Shown in pieces: positions 47,467-57,482 of a stretch of 64,000 bases of DNA. Each line of letters opens with the position of its first letter. Position 1 is the stretch's first letter. The position numbers and the translations under genes were made by a program. The notes below the pieces were generated by a model that had not been told where the DNA came from, did not search any database, and saw nothing but the letters and a program-made list of their open reading frames with translations. The DNA comes from an unicellular cyanobacterium SU2 (GTDB lineage: Bacteria > Cyanobacteriota > Cyanobacteriia > Cyanobacteriales > Microcystaceae), in the NCBI GenBank assembly GCA_002110465.1, contig NEED01000005.1, positions 62,001-126,000 on the forward strand. Reading direction: 5' to 3'.

Positions 47467-50400
47467 ATGAATAACATAGATGACTACCAGATTATCACTC
47501 AAATCTATGAAAGTTCTAATTCATTAGTTTATCGGGCTAGGAATAAGACAGATAATCAACCTATTGTTCTAAAAATTCTCAAAGAAAACTATCCTACTCC
47601 TTCAGAACTAACCTGTTATCAACAGGAATATGAAATTACTCGCTGTTTCAATGTAGATAATATTATCAAAGTCTATGACTTAAGGCGATATAAGAATAGT
47701 TTAGTCATGCTTTTAGAAGACTTTGGTGGACATTCTTTAAAATTATTAATATCCCAAAGTCCATTCAGTTTATTTGACTTTCTTACCATTGCTATTAATA
47801 TAGTTGAGGGATTAGCCGCTATTCATAGTGCGAATATTATTCACAAAGATATTAACCCAAATAATATTATTTATAATCCAGAAACAGAACAAATTAAAAT
47901 TATCGATTTTGGTCTAGCTACCCGTTTATACAAAGAGATAATCACGGTTTGTTCTCCTCATCAATTAGAAGGAACGTTAGCTTATATTTCTCCAGAACAA
48001 ACCGGAAGAATGAATCGAGGGATAGATTATCGTAGTGATTTTTATTCCCTTGGCATTACCTTTTATGAACTTTTAACGAGGAAACTTCCTTTTGAAACCA
48101 CAGACCCAATGGAGTTAATCCATTGTCATCTTGCTAAACAACCTCCACCCATTAATCACTTAATCCCTGATCTTCCGCTAGCAGTGTCTAATATCATTGG
48201 AAAATTGTTAGCTAAAACCCCAGAGGAAAGATATCAAAGTGCGTGGGGAATTAAAGCGGATTTAGAAATTTGCCTTAATCAATTAAATTCTTTAGGAGAA
48301 ATTACTTCGTTTCCTTTAGCCACTCAGGATGTTGCTGAGAAGTTTCAAATTCCTCACAAACTATATGGTCGAGAACTCGAAGTCAGTAAACTTTTAACAA
48401 TCTTTGATGAGGTCAGTCAAGGAACAACTCAAATGCTCTTGATTTCGGGATATTCAGGGGTGGGAAAATCAGCTTTAGTTAATGAAATTCACAAACCAAT
48501 AGTACGACAACGAGGGCAATTTGTTAAGGGAAAATTTGACCAATTCAATCGAGACATTCCTTATGCTGCTATTGTTCAGGCTTTTCGAGAATTAATCCAT
48601 AAGTTGTTAAGTGAACCCGAAATAATTCTACAGGCTTGGGTTCAGAAAATTTTAGCCGTTTTAGGTAGTAATGGTCAAATTATTATTGAGATCATCCCTG
48701 AACTTGAAAAAATCATTGGTCAACAGCCACTTATCCAACAATTAGGAGGAACAGAAAGTCAAAACCGATTTAACTTATTTTTCAGAAGATTTCTCAGGAT
48801 TTTTTGTAAAAAAGAACATCCTTTGGTGATCTTTATTGATGATTTACAATGGGCCGATTTACCCTCTTTGCACCTCATTGAACAATTAATGTTAGATCCT
48901 GATAATCAATATTTTCTCTTGATTGGTGCTTATCGAGATAATGAAGTTAGTCCTACCCATCCCCTTAATCAGACCTTAGAGAAAATTAAGCAAGCAAAAG
49001 TTTCAGTATCAGAAATTTCCCTTGATCCTTTAGATATCAGCCACATTAATCAATTAATTGCTGATACCCTCAATTGTTCAAGCAACATTGTCCAACCTTT
49101 AGCTAAGTTAGTTGCTCGAAAAACTGACGGGAATCCTTTTTTCTTGACTCAACTGCTTTATTCTTTATATCAAGAAAAATTATTAGTATTTAATCGAACT
49201 CAAACGAGTTTTAATCCAGACGAGAATCAACACGGTTTCTATCCCCTTACTTCAACAAGCTCAGTAACACAATCTAATGGTTGTTGGCAATGGGATATAG
49301 AGAAAATTGAAAAAATGTCTATCACCGATAATGTTGTTGATTTGATGGTCAAGAAAATTGAAAAATTAGAGCAAACAACTCAACAAATTCTCAAGTTGGC
49401 TGCTTGTATTGGAAACTATTTTGATTTAGAAATGCTTTCTCTCGTCAATAATAAATCTCCCATAGAAACGGCGAAAGAACTACAGTCAGCCCTCAATGAA
49501 GGCTTGATAATTCCTTTAGATAATAATTATAAAGTGCCTCTAGTTTGGAATCAAGAAGACTTGGTCAATGATATCTCCAAAATTTTTTCGGAGTCTTCTA
49601 CAGACATTTCCTACAAATTTTTACATGATCGCGTTCAGCAAGCAGCATATAGTCTAATTCAAGAAAAGCTAAAACAAGAAGTTCATCTCAAAATTGGTCA
49701 ACTGCTTCTAAAGAATACTCTCCCCGAACGGTTAGAAGAAAATATATTTGATATTGTTAATCAACTGAATGTTGGAGCGGATTTACTTTCAACTCAATTA
49801 GAACGAGATAATCTCGCTCAATTGAATTTAATCGCAGCGAGAAAAGCCAAGAAGTCAAGTGCTTACCTATCGGCTCTTCAGTATTTAGAATTAGCCCTAG
49901 ACCTTCTATCATCAGATAGTTGGGAATGTCAGTATAATTTGACGATCGATATCTATTTAGAAACCATAGAAGTACAATACATCAATACTGAGTTTGAGCA
50001 AGCTGAAATCCTGTCATCTATCGTTCTGGAAAAAGCTCAAGAATTTCTTGCTCAAGTCAAAGTGTATGAATTGAAAATTCAATCCCATATCGCTAAATTC
50101 CAATTTCAGTCAGCGATAGAGGTTGCCCTCTTGACTCTCAAAAAACTAAAAATTGATATCCCTCAACATCCTAGCCAACAGAAGGTTGAGGAAGAATATC
50201 AATCGTTAAAATTCCTCCTAAAAGATAACCCGATTGAGAATTTATTCCATTTGTCAGAGATGACAGATCCCTATAAACTCTCAGCTATCAGAATTTTACT
50301 CGCTGTCACTGCACCAGCCTTTATTACTAATGCTTCTTTATATTGTGTGATTACTTTAACAGCCGTGAAGCTTTGTGTTACCTCTGGAAATCCACCTGAA

Positions 50401-53400
50401 GCTGCTGGTGTCTATATTTTTATGGGAAAACTGTTATGTGGAATGATGAAAGATATTGATTTTGGATATCAGTTTGGTAAACTTTCCTTGAGGTTTTTGG
50501 AAAAATTTGATATCCAAGATTTAAAATCTCTCGTTTTACATTATAGTGCCGGATTTATTCAACCTTGGAAAGAGTCAATTCATGACAGTAATATCATCCC
50601 AATGTTGCAGACAGCACTTAACGTTGGACTCGATACCGGAGATATCGAACACGCATCTTATAATGCGTCAGCTTATTGCTTATTTTCATTGTTTTCAGGC
50701 TTCCCCCTTGAACCAATGAGTCAGACTTATGAGAAATATATCAATTTGACCATTAAACTCAAGCAATCTTACACAGTCTCTTACATGAAAAACTGTAGTA
50801 AAATTGTGGTTAACTTACTTAATGGATATCAATATAACTACTGCCTCGTTGTTGGTAATTCTCAAGAAGAAGAAGACAAAACACTAGCTCTATGGACTCA
50901 AGAAAAAGCTGAATGGTTATTGTTTAGTGCTTATCTGGCTAAAACCATTTCTTACTACTTTTTCAAAGATTATCAGCAAGCTGTCAAGAGTGCAATTGAA
51001 GCCGACCAAAATGCTGAAAGCTCTGCTGCCTATTTGGTGATGGGACAACACAACTTTTACTATTCTCTGGCGTTGTTAGGTCAGGCTAACTTTTCTGAAC
51101 GAAATCAATCTAAAAAGGCTCTAGAAAAAGTCTCATTTAATCAACAAAATATGAAAAATTGGGCTGAGCATTGTCCAGAAAATTTTCAACATAAATATGA
51201 TTTAGTAGAAGCGGAAAAAGCGCGAATATTAGAAGAAAATTGGCTAGCTCAAGACCTATACGAAAAAGCAATTCAAGGTGCAAAAAAATATGAGTTTATC
51301 CATGAAGAAGCTGTGGCTTATGAACGAGCAGCCGAATTTTATTTAGCCCATGGAAGGGAAGAAATTGGTCATTTGTACCTCAATAATTCCCATCATTGTT
51401 ATATCCGTTGGGGAGCAATAGCCAAAGTTAAACAGTTAGAAGAAGAATATCCACAGCATTTTATTAGGCGAACAAATCAAAGCCAATCTAAACAACTTAG
51501 TTCTAATGTACTGACGACTGAAAATCATGGGAAAAATCTCGATTTAACTACTGTCTTTAAAGCATCTCAAGCGATTTCTGGGGAAATTAACTTAGAAAAC
51601 CTTCTGCAAAAATTAATGACAATTATCATTGAAAATGCAGGCGCACAAACAGGTTGTTTATTCTTGCCAAATGTTAACAAATCAGAAGAATTAGCCAATT
51701 TATCAATCGCCATTTACAGCAGTGAGAAGAACACCATTCTTTCACCAGATATACCTCTCTACCAAATATTGCCAGAGACGGTTCTTTATTATGTAGAACG
51801 TACCCATGAAAGTGTAGTTCTTGATGATGCCAGTTTATCAAAAAACTTTAGTCAAGATCCCTATATTCAATCGTCAAAACAACTCTCTATCCTATGTTAT
51901 CCTCTACTTAATCAAGCTCAACTCGTTGGCATTGTTTATTTAGAAAATAAAATCACTGTGGGAGCTTTTACGAGGGAGCGTATTGAGTTCTTACAGTTAC
52001 TCAGTGGACAAGCGGCGATCGCTCTTAGTAATGCCCGACTTTATGCCAAAGTTACTGAGAGTGAACAACAGCTAAAACAGTTTTTAGAAGCAGTTCCCAT
52101 GGGTATTGGTGTTGTTGACAGTAATGGCCATCCTTACTATGCTAATCAACTAGCTAAAAAACTATTAGGTCAGGGGATCAACCCTGAAACAACAAGGGAG
52201 GAAATAGCCGAAGTTTATCAGAACTATATGGCTGGAACTGATGAACTTTACCCTGATGATAAATTACCCATAAATAAAGCATTAAAGGGAGAATTAACCA
52301 AGGTTGATGATCTTGAAATTCGTCAAGAAGATTGCATTATTCCCATCGAGAGTTGGGGGACTCCTATCTACAGTGAAGCCGGAGATATACAATATGCACT
52401 CGTTACTTTTCAAGATATTACTGAACGCAAAAGGGCTGAGAAAATTTTAGCTGATTATTATCAGGAATTAGAACAAGAGGTTAAGCGACAAACAGAAGAA
52501 TTGGAGATTGCTAAAGAGAAAGCAGAAGTTGCCAATGAGGCAAAAAGTTATTTTATCGCCAACATGAGTCACGAATTAAGAACTCCTTTAAATGCCATTT
52601 TAGGTTTTTCTCAAATTATGAGACGTTCCCCTACTTTGTCTCAAGAAGAAAAAGAAAATATTAATATTATTGGTCGCAGTGGCGATTACTTATTAACCTT
52701 AATTAATAATATTTTAGATTTGGCGAAAATCGAAGCCGGCAAAATGACGCTAAATCCTCATGATTTTGACCTTTATTCCTGTTTGCAGGAAGTAGAAGAC
52801 TTGTTACATCTCAAAGCAAACAACAAAGGATTAGAATTAGAAATTAATCACGAGCAAGATGTTCCTCAATATATTAATACTGATGAAACGAAACTGCGTC
52901 AAATTTTAATTAATTTAATTAATAATGCGATTAAATTTACGTCAGAAGGTGGAGTTTTTGTACAAGTAAGAAACCAACATTCAGACATCAAAGACAGTAA
53001 CTTAAACAACGACTTAAAATCCCTGACAAATGATGACTATGTAAATATAACAGTTCAAGATACAGGCGTTGGCATAGAAGGCGAAGAATTAGATAAATTA
53101 TTTGAAGCATTTGCACAAACAGAAAGTGGTAAAAAAAGTAGCGAAGGGACAGGTTTAGGACTACCAATTAGTCGTAAATTTGTTCAGTTAATGGGAGGAG
53201 ATATTACGGTAACAAGTGAGGTAGGAGTAGGCACAACTTTTAGTTTTAATATTAAAATTACTAAGGTTAATGCTGACGCTATCGAAACTAAACCCATTGT
53301 TCGCCATGTGATTGCTTTACAACCTGGACAACCTCGTTATAAAATTTTGATTGTCGATGATCGTCCCGCCAATCGTTTACTATTAATTAAACTTTTACAA

Positions 53401-53964
53401 CCAGTAGGTTTTGAAGTGCAAGAAGCGGGTAATGGGCAAGAAGCCATCAAAAAATGGGAAGCATGGCAACCTCATTTGATATTTATGGACATGAGAATGC
53501 CAATTATGGATGGGTATCAAGCCACTCAACATATTAGAAGTTTCACAAAAGGAAATGCTCCAGCTATTGTTGCTTTAACGGCTAGCGTTTTAGAAGAGGA
53601 AAAAGCTATTGTTTTATCCGCCGGATGTGATGATTTCATCCGAAAGCCATTTCGAGAATCAATTATTTTTGAAGTAATTGCTAAACACTTAGGGGTTGAA
53701 TATGTATATGAAGAAGAAGATAAAATTGAAAAAAGATCACTAAATTTAACCCCAGATGATTTAATGATAATGCCTCAAGAATGGTTAGATAGATTGTATT
53801 ATGGCAGTCAAATTTTAGATGATGACTTGATTTTAGAGTTGATTGAGGAAATTCCTGAAAGCCATTCTTTATTAGCTGATCAATTAACTGGTTTAGTTGA
53901 TACTTTTCAAATTAAAAAAATCAAACAAATTCTTAAATCAATATCCTCTATTAATCTTGAATAA
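47467..53964 (+). CDS. Ser/Thr kinase - ATPase - GAF - PAS - hybrid histidine kinase
   Basis: The 2165-aa protein is a multidomain signal integrator. A Ser/Thr kinase domain (about 7-270) has VLKILK, HKDINPNNIIYN and DFGLAT. An AAA-type ATPase (about 290-570) carries Walker A GYSGVGKSALVNEI and Walker B LVIFIDDLQWAD. A long helical TPR-like region reaches about 1330. GAF (about 1370-1520) and PAS (about 1535-1660) sensor domains precede the histidine kinase with phospho-accepting NMSHELRTPLNA (about 1698), LINLINNAIKF, DTGVGI and GTGLGLPISRKF. A receiver (ILIVDDRPAN, Asp in FMDMRMP about 2007) closes the set. This is the cyanobacterial trifunctional kinase architecture. It starts 31 nt after the amidohydrolase gene. 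Confidence 0.95.
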   Translation: MNNIDDYQIITQIYESSNSLVYRARNKTDNQPIVLKILKENYPTPSELTCYQQEYEITRCFNVDNIIKVYDLRRYKNSLVMLLEDFGGHSLKLLISQSPFSLFDFLTIAINIVEGLAAIHSANIIHKDINPNNIIYNPETEQIKIIDFGLATRLYKEIITVCSPHQLEGTLAYISPEQTGRMNRGIDYRSDFYSLGITFYELLTRKLPFETTDPMELIHCHLAKQPPPINHLIPDLPLAVSNIIGKLLAKTPEERYQSAWGIKADLEICLNQLNSLGEITSFPLATQDVAEKFQIPHKLYGRELEVSKLLTIFDEVSQGTTQMLLISGYSGVGKSALVNEIHKPIVRQRGQFVKGKFDQFNRDIPYAAIVQAFRELIHKLLSEPEIILQAWVQKILAVLGSNGQIIIEIIPELEKIIGQQPLIQQLGGTESQNRFNLFFRRFLRIFCKKEHPLVIFIDDLQWADLPSLHLIEQLMLDPDNQYFLLIGAYRDNEVSPTHPLNQTLEKIKQAKVSVSEISLDPLDISHINQLIADTLNCSSNIVQPLAKLVARKTDGNPFFLTQLLYSLYQEKLLVFNRTQTSFNPDENQHGFYPLTSTSSVTQSNGCWQWDIEKIEKMSITDNVVDLMVKKIEKLEQTTQQILKLAACIGNYFDLEMLSLVNNKSPIETAKELQSALNEGLIIPLDNNYKVPLVWNQEDLVNDISKIFSESSTDISYKFLHDRVQQAAYSLIQEKLKQEVHLKIGQLLLKNTLPERLEENIFDIVNQLNVGADLLSTQLERDNLAQLNLIAARKAKKSSAYLSALQYLELALDLLSSDSWECQYNLTIDIYLETIEVQYINTEFEQAEILSSIVLEKAQEFLAQVKVYELKIQSHIAKFQFQSAIEVALLTLKKLKIDIPQHPSQQKVEEEYQSLKFLLKDNPIENLFHLSEMTDPYKLSAIRILLAVTAPAFITNASLYCVITLTAVKLCVTSGNPPEAAGVYIFMGKLLCGMMKDIDFGYQFGKLSLRFLEKFDIQDLKSLVLHYSAGFIQPWKESIHDSNIIPMLQTALNVGLDTGDIEHASYNASAYCLFSLFSGFPLEPMSQTYEKYINLTIKLKQSYTVSYMKNCSKIVVNLLNGYQYNYCLVVGNSQEEEDKTLALWTQEKAEWLLFSAYLAKTISYYFFKDYQQAVKSAIEADQNAESSAAYLVMGQHNFYYSLALLGQANFSERNQSKKALEKVSFNQQNMKNWAEHCPENFQHKYDLVEAEKARILEENWLAQDLYEKAIQGAKKYEFIHEEAVAYERAAEFYLAHGREEIGHLYLNNSHHCYIRWGAIAKVKQLEEEYPQHFIRRTNQSQSKQLSSNVLTTENHGKNLDLTTVFKASQAISGEINLENLLQKLMTIIIENAGAQTGCLFLPNVNKSEELANLSIAIYSSEKNTILSPDIPLYQILPETVLYYVERTHESVVLDDASLSKNFSQDPYIQSSKQLSILCYPLLNQAQLVGIVYLENKITVGAFTRERIEFLQLLSGQAAIALSNARLYAKVTESEQQLKQFLEAVPMGIGVVDSNGHPYYANQLAKKLLGQGINPETTREEIAEVYQNYMAGTDELYPDDKLPINKALKGELTKVDDLEIRQEDCIIPIESWGTPIYSEAGDIQYALVTFQDITERKRAEKILADYYQELEQEVKRQTEELEIAKEKAEVANEAKSYFIANMSHELRTPLNAILGFSQIMRRSPTLSQEEKENINIIGRSGDYLLTLINNILDLAKIEAGKMTLNPHDFDLYSCLQEVEDLLHLKANNKGLELEINHEQDVPQYINTDETKLRQILINLINNAIKFTSEGGVFVQVRNQHSDIKDSNLNNDLKSLTNDDYVNITVQDTGVGIEGEELDKLFEAFAQTESGKKSSEGTGLGLPISRKFVQLMGGDITVTSEVGVGTTFSFNIKITKVNADAIETKPIVRHVIALQPGQPRYKILIVDDRPANRLLLIKLLQPVGFEVQEAGNGQEAIKKWEAWQPHLIFMDMRMPIMDGYQATQHIRSFTKGNAPAIVALTASVLEEEKAIVLSAGCDDFIRKPFRESIIFEVIAKHLGVEYVYEEEDKIEKRSLNLTPDDLMIMPQEWLDRLYYGSQILDDDLILELIEEIPESHSLLADQLTGLVDTFQIKKIKQILKSISSINLE

Positions 53965-54079
53965 TTTATAGATTTTTTTTTCTATTTCTTTTACTCAAAT
54001 TTATATCTCCTAATTGAAATAAGACTCAACTAAAATCTCTAATCTTATTCAGTCTAAATCATCTCCCAAGGGAAATACA

Positions 54080-55456
54080 ATGACTTCAGAAACTATTTTA
54101 ATTGTTGATGACCAACTTCCTAATTTAAAAGTTTTGACAACCATGTTAAAAGGTAAAAATTATAAAGTTAGAAAGACTGTGGATGGAGAAAGTGCAATCG
54201 AAGCAGTACAAATAGAACCTCCTGATTTGATATTATTGGATATAAAAATGCCAGATATGGATGGGTATGAAGTTTGTCAACGCTTAAAATCAGATGAGAA
54301 AACTAAAGATGTTCCTATCATTTTTATTAGTGCCCTGAGTGAAGTCTTTGATAAAGTAAAAGCCTTTGATGTAGGAGGAATTGACTATATTACTAAACCT
54401 TTTCAGGAAGAAGAAGTTTTGGCGAGAATTAACAGTCAGTTAACCATTAAAAAGCAACAAAAACTCTTACAGCAAGATAAAGAACTATTAATCAAGAAAC
54501 AAAAAATACTCGAAAAAGAAATTAAATTAAGGAAAGAAGCTCAAGCCATCCTATATCAATCAAGAGCCTTGATTTCCAGTGTTTTAACTAATTCCCTTGA
54601 TGGAATTGCTGCTTTTGAATCGGTTAGAAATTCAAAGAGCGGAAAAATAGAAGATTTTCGTTGCTTAGTAATTAATCCCATTCTAGCAGAACTGTTTCAT
54701 CAAGAACCAGAAGATTTAAGCGGACAATTAATATTGAAAAATTTTTTTCAACAACTTGATTTGAATTTATTTACCTTATTTGTCGACATTGTAGAAACAG
54801 GAGTCTCGTTAGACAAAGATTTTAGTTATCAGTGTCAACAAAAGACACAATGGTATCATCTTAGTGCCATGAAATTAGCTGATGGATTTTCCCTTACTGT
54901 TAGAGATATTACCGAAAGAAAAAAGAAAGAATTAGAACTCGATCGTCGAGCAACTATTGACGGATTGACAGGAGTTTATAATCGTCAGACTTTCGATCAA
55001 AATCTCATTAAAGAATGGAAACGTGCTAAAAGGGAAAAGCAAACTTTATCCATCATTTTATTTGATGTAGATTATTTCAAATTATATAATGACTGCTATG
55101 GTCATCAAGCGGGGGATGATTGTTTAAAGCAAATTGCCCAAACTGTAAAGAAAATCCTGAATCGTTCTGTTGATTTCGTTGCTCGTTATGGTGGGGAAGA
55201 ATTTGTCGTAATCCTACCAAATACAGATCAGCAAGGAGCAATTATCGTTGTAGAAAATATCCAACACGCTATTTACACCTTAGCAATTCCCCACAAAGAA
55301 TCAAAAGTTAGTGAGCTTGTCTCGATTAGTGTAGGAATTGCTAGTATTATCCCTAGATCGGCAAGTTCACCTGCTGACTTAATTAATCTAGCTGATAAAG
55401 CTCTTTATACAGCGAAACAACAGGGACGGAACCGCTATTCTGTTGCTGAAATTTAA
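54080..55456 (+). CDS. Response regulator with GGDEF diguanylate cyclase
   Basis: The 458-aa protein has an N-terminal receiver (ILIVDDQLPNLKVL, phospho-Asp in LLDIKMPDMDGYEV) and a coiled-coil linker. A PAS-like region (about 160-275) follows. The C-terminal GGDEF domain (about 290-455) has IDGLTGVYNRQTFD, ILFDVDYFKLYND and the catalytic RYGGEEFVVIL. It should make cyclic di-GMP when phosphorylated. No EAL domain is present. It follows the hybrid kinase by 115 nt, the likely phosphodonor. Confidence 0.95.
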   Translation: MTSETILIVDDQLPNLKVLTTMLKGKNYKVRKTVDGESAIEAVQIEPPDLILLDIKMPDMDGYEVCQRLKSDEKTKDVPIIFISALSEVFDKVKAFDVGGIDYITKPFQEEEVLARINSQLTIKKQQKLLQQDKELLIKKQKILEKEIKLRKEAQAILYQSRALISSVLTNSLDGIAAFESVRNSKSGKIEDFRCLVINPILAELFHQEPEDLSGQLILKNFFQQLDLNLFTLFVDIVETGVSLDKDFSYQCQQKTQWYHLSAMKLADGFSLTVRDITERKKKELELDRRATIDGLTGVYNRQTFDQNLIKEWKRAKREKQTLSIILFDVDYFKLYNDCYGHQAGDDCLKQIAQTVKKILNRSVDFVARYGGEEFVVILPNTDQQGAIIVVENIQHAIYTLAIPHKESKVSELVSISVGIASIIPRSASSPADLINLADKALYTAKQQGRNRYSVAEI

Positions 55457-55627
55457 TTTTCTGATGAATTAAAGCTATTGTTTGCTCAATTTCAAACACT
55501 GATGCGAACCAACACCTCCCCTGTACTCTCTATTGTCCATTGATTTGGTAATCTGATATGACTATGTCCATTTGTTTTTTCCCCTCTCCTACTCATTTGG
55601 CCATTATATGTGCAATTTAGAGACAAC

Positions 55628-56140
55628 ATGAATTATTTCAAAAAATTCCAACGTATCCTCGAACTAATCCTCTGGAATTTTCGTTTTTTTACCTTGATTC
55701 CAGTCTTATTTAGCTTAATCAGTGCCGTAAACTTTTTTATTTTGGGAACGATTGAAATTATGATGAGTATTCTTCCCAATTCTAACCTTTTTCAAGATCC
55801 TCAAAATGAGGATTTAGCTCTCGTTGTTTCTAGTGTAGTTGGTGGTATTGATTATTATTTGATTGGTATTATTCTCTTGATTTTTAGTTTTGGAATTTAT
55901 GAACTATTTATTTCCAAAATTAATATTAGTGGCGATAAAACCATAAAAAGCCCATTGACAATTAACTCTTTAGAAGAATTGAAAAAAAAGTTACTTCAAG
56001 TGATTATTATGGCTTTAATTGTTAGCTTATTCAAAAAAATTATTATCTTACAACTCACAACGACAATAGATGCAATTTATATAGCAGTCGCTATTCTCTT
56101 AGTATCCGTCAGTACCTATTTAGGATTTTCCAAAGAATAA
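55628..56140 (+). CDS. YqhA family (UPF0114) membrane protein
   Basis: The protein (170 aa from the ATG at 55628; a GTG at 55610 adds 6) has four hydrophobic helices. The first runs WNFRFFTLIPVLFSLISAVN and the second IDYYLIGIILLIFSFGIYELFI. The pattern with LELILWNFRFFTLIPV and the GIYELF segment fits the UPF0114/YqhA family of inner-membrane proteins. Its role is unknown. It is the last intact gene of the accessory block. Confidence 0.8.
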   Translation: MNYFKKFQRILELILWNFRFFTLIPVLFSLISAVNFFILGTIEIMMSILPNSNLFQDPQNEDLALVVSSVVGGIDYYLIGIILLIFSFGIYELFISKINISGDKTIKSPLTINSLEELKKKLLQVIIMALIVSLFKKIIILQLTTTIDAIYIAVAILLVSVSTYLGFSKE

Positions 56141-56179
56141 GTAAAACGCCTTAAGATACTGTTGGCGAAAGTAATCTAA

Positions 56180-56332
56180 GCGTGTTTCAAAACGAAGTAT
56201 AAGAAGAAGACGCTCACCGATAGAACTTGGCAAGCTTTGGGAATTGCTGCGGAGTGTCTTGGATGGACAAGGGCTGACTTACTGGAAAATTTAGTCGAAC
56301 AGAATCAGGTAGGTAATTTTCACCCTACTTAA
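56180..56332 (+). pseudogene. Remnant of a small DNA-binding-type protein gene
   Basis: An open frame of 50 codons with no start codon contains TLTDRTWQALGIAAECLGWT followed by RADLLENLVEQNQ. This resembles the C-terminal half of short ribbon-helix-helix-like cyanobacterial proteins with an L-T-D-x-x-W and L-x-R-A-D-L-L-E pattern. It ends in HPT and TAA. It is a 5'-truncated relic at the right edge of the accessory region. Confidence 0.5.
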
Positions 56333-56338
56333 GTCAGA

Positions 56339-57190
56339 TTAACTGTTTAAATACATAGCATGATAACTTATATGATCTTCCATAAAACTAGCGATCATAA
56401 AATAACTGTGGTCATATCCTTCATGAAATCTTAGAATCAAAGATTGTCCCACATATTCACAAACTTCTTTAAATTTTTCAGGTAATAATTGTTTCTGGTG
56501 ATAAAAAGGATCAGCTAATCCCTGATCAATTAAAATCGGATATTTAAGCTGAGTTTTTTTCACTAATTCCCTAGCATCATAGTGATGCCAATTACTTTTA
56601 TCATCGCCTAAATAAGCTGTAAATGATTTTTCTCCCCAAGGACAATGAATCGGTGATGTAATAGGAGCAAACGCCGAAACGGAGACATATTTTTGGGGAT
56701 TTTTTAAGGCACAAATCAACGCACCATGACCCCCCATAGAATGACCAAAAATGCTAGTTCTATCAACATTTACATTGAAATTATTTTGAATTAGTTCAGG
56801 TAATTCTGTGACAAGATAACTATACATTTGATAGTGGTTTTTCCACGGTTCAACAGTTGCATCAACATAAAATCCTGCTCCACTTCCTAAGTCCCAAGTA
56901 TCATCTTCTGCTGCAATCTCTGTATTACGGGGACTTGTATCAGGAATTACTAGCATAATGCCATACTTAGCAGCGAACTGGTGCGCTCCTGCTTTAACCG
57001 TAAAATTTTCTTCCGTACAGGTTAATCCCGACAAATAATATAAAATGGGAACTGGTTTCGTTTTTGCTTGAGGGGGAACATAAACAGCAAAATTCATCGA
57101 ATGATTACAACATTGAGACTGATGGGTGTAATAAGCAACGGTTCCACCAAAGCATCGATGTTCTGACTTGAGGGTAAGGGCATTAGACAT
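56339..57190 (-). CDS. fghA: S-formylglutathione hydrolase
   Basis: The 283-aa esterase hydrolyses S-formylglutathione to formate and glutathione in formaldehyde detoxification. The oxyanion segment YYLSGLTCTEENFTVKAGA precedes the nucleophile elbow IFGHSMGGHGALICAL (Ser). The acid lies in DQGLADPFY and the His in HEGYDHSYFMIASFM. It lacks its usual partner, glutathione-dependent formaldehyde dehydrogenase, in this window. It is monocistronic. Confidence 0.95.
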   Translation of the reverse strand: MSNALTLKSEHRCFGGTVAYYTHQSQCCNHSMNFAVYVPPQAKTKPVPILYYLSGLTCTEENFTVKAGAHQFAAKYGIMLVIPDTSPRNTEIAAEDDTWDLGSGAGFYVDATVEPWKNHYQMYSYLVTELPELIQNNFNVNVDRTSIFGHSMGGHGALICALKNPQKYVSVSAFAPITSPIHCPWGEKSFTAYLGDDKSNWHHYDARELVKKTQLKYPILIDQGLADPFYHQKQLLPEKFKEVCEYVGQSLILRFHEGYDHSYFMIASFMEDHISYHAMYLNS

Positions 57191-57482
57191 TATAAAAGTA
57201 TCCTAAATCAATCCAAAATTAAAATTGAAAATGGAGAATTTGTTCTATTTTTAGTAAAGTCGTAAACGGCTGTCATTATGTTAAGTATATCTAAGGAACA
57301 CGAGTAAATGACAGGAATATTGTTTAAGCTTAAACTTAACAAAAATTGTCTCCATCTCTTCAATTTTTCCCAGACTCCCAACACTTTCAGCAGCATCCTC
57401 CAACCAAATTGGAACGAGACAGACTACAATACTAAAGTGATAGAACTAACTAGCCATTTTGAGAGACTTTAAAAAGAGTACC

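Noticed and set aside
57208..57396. Minus-strand 62-codon frame upstream of fghA
   Set aside because: No ribosome site or recognisable motif; composition looks like random AT-rich DNA.
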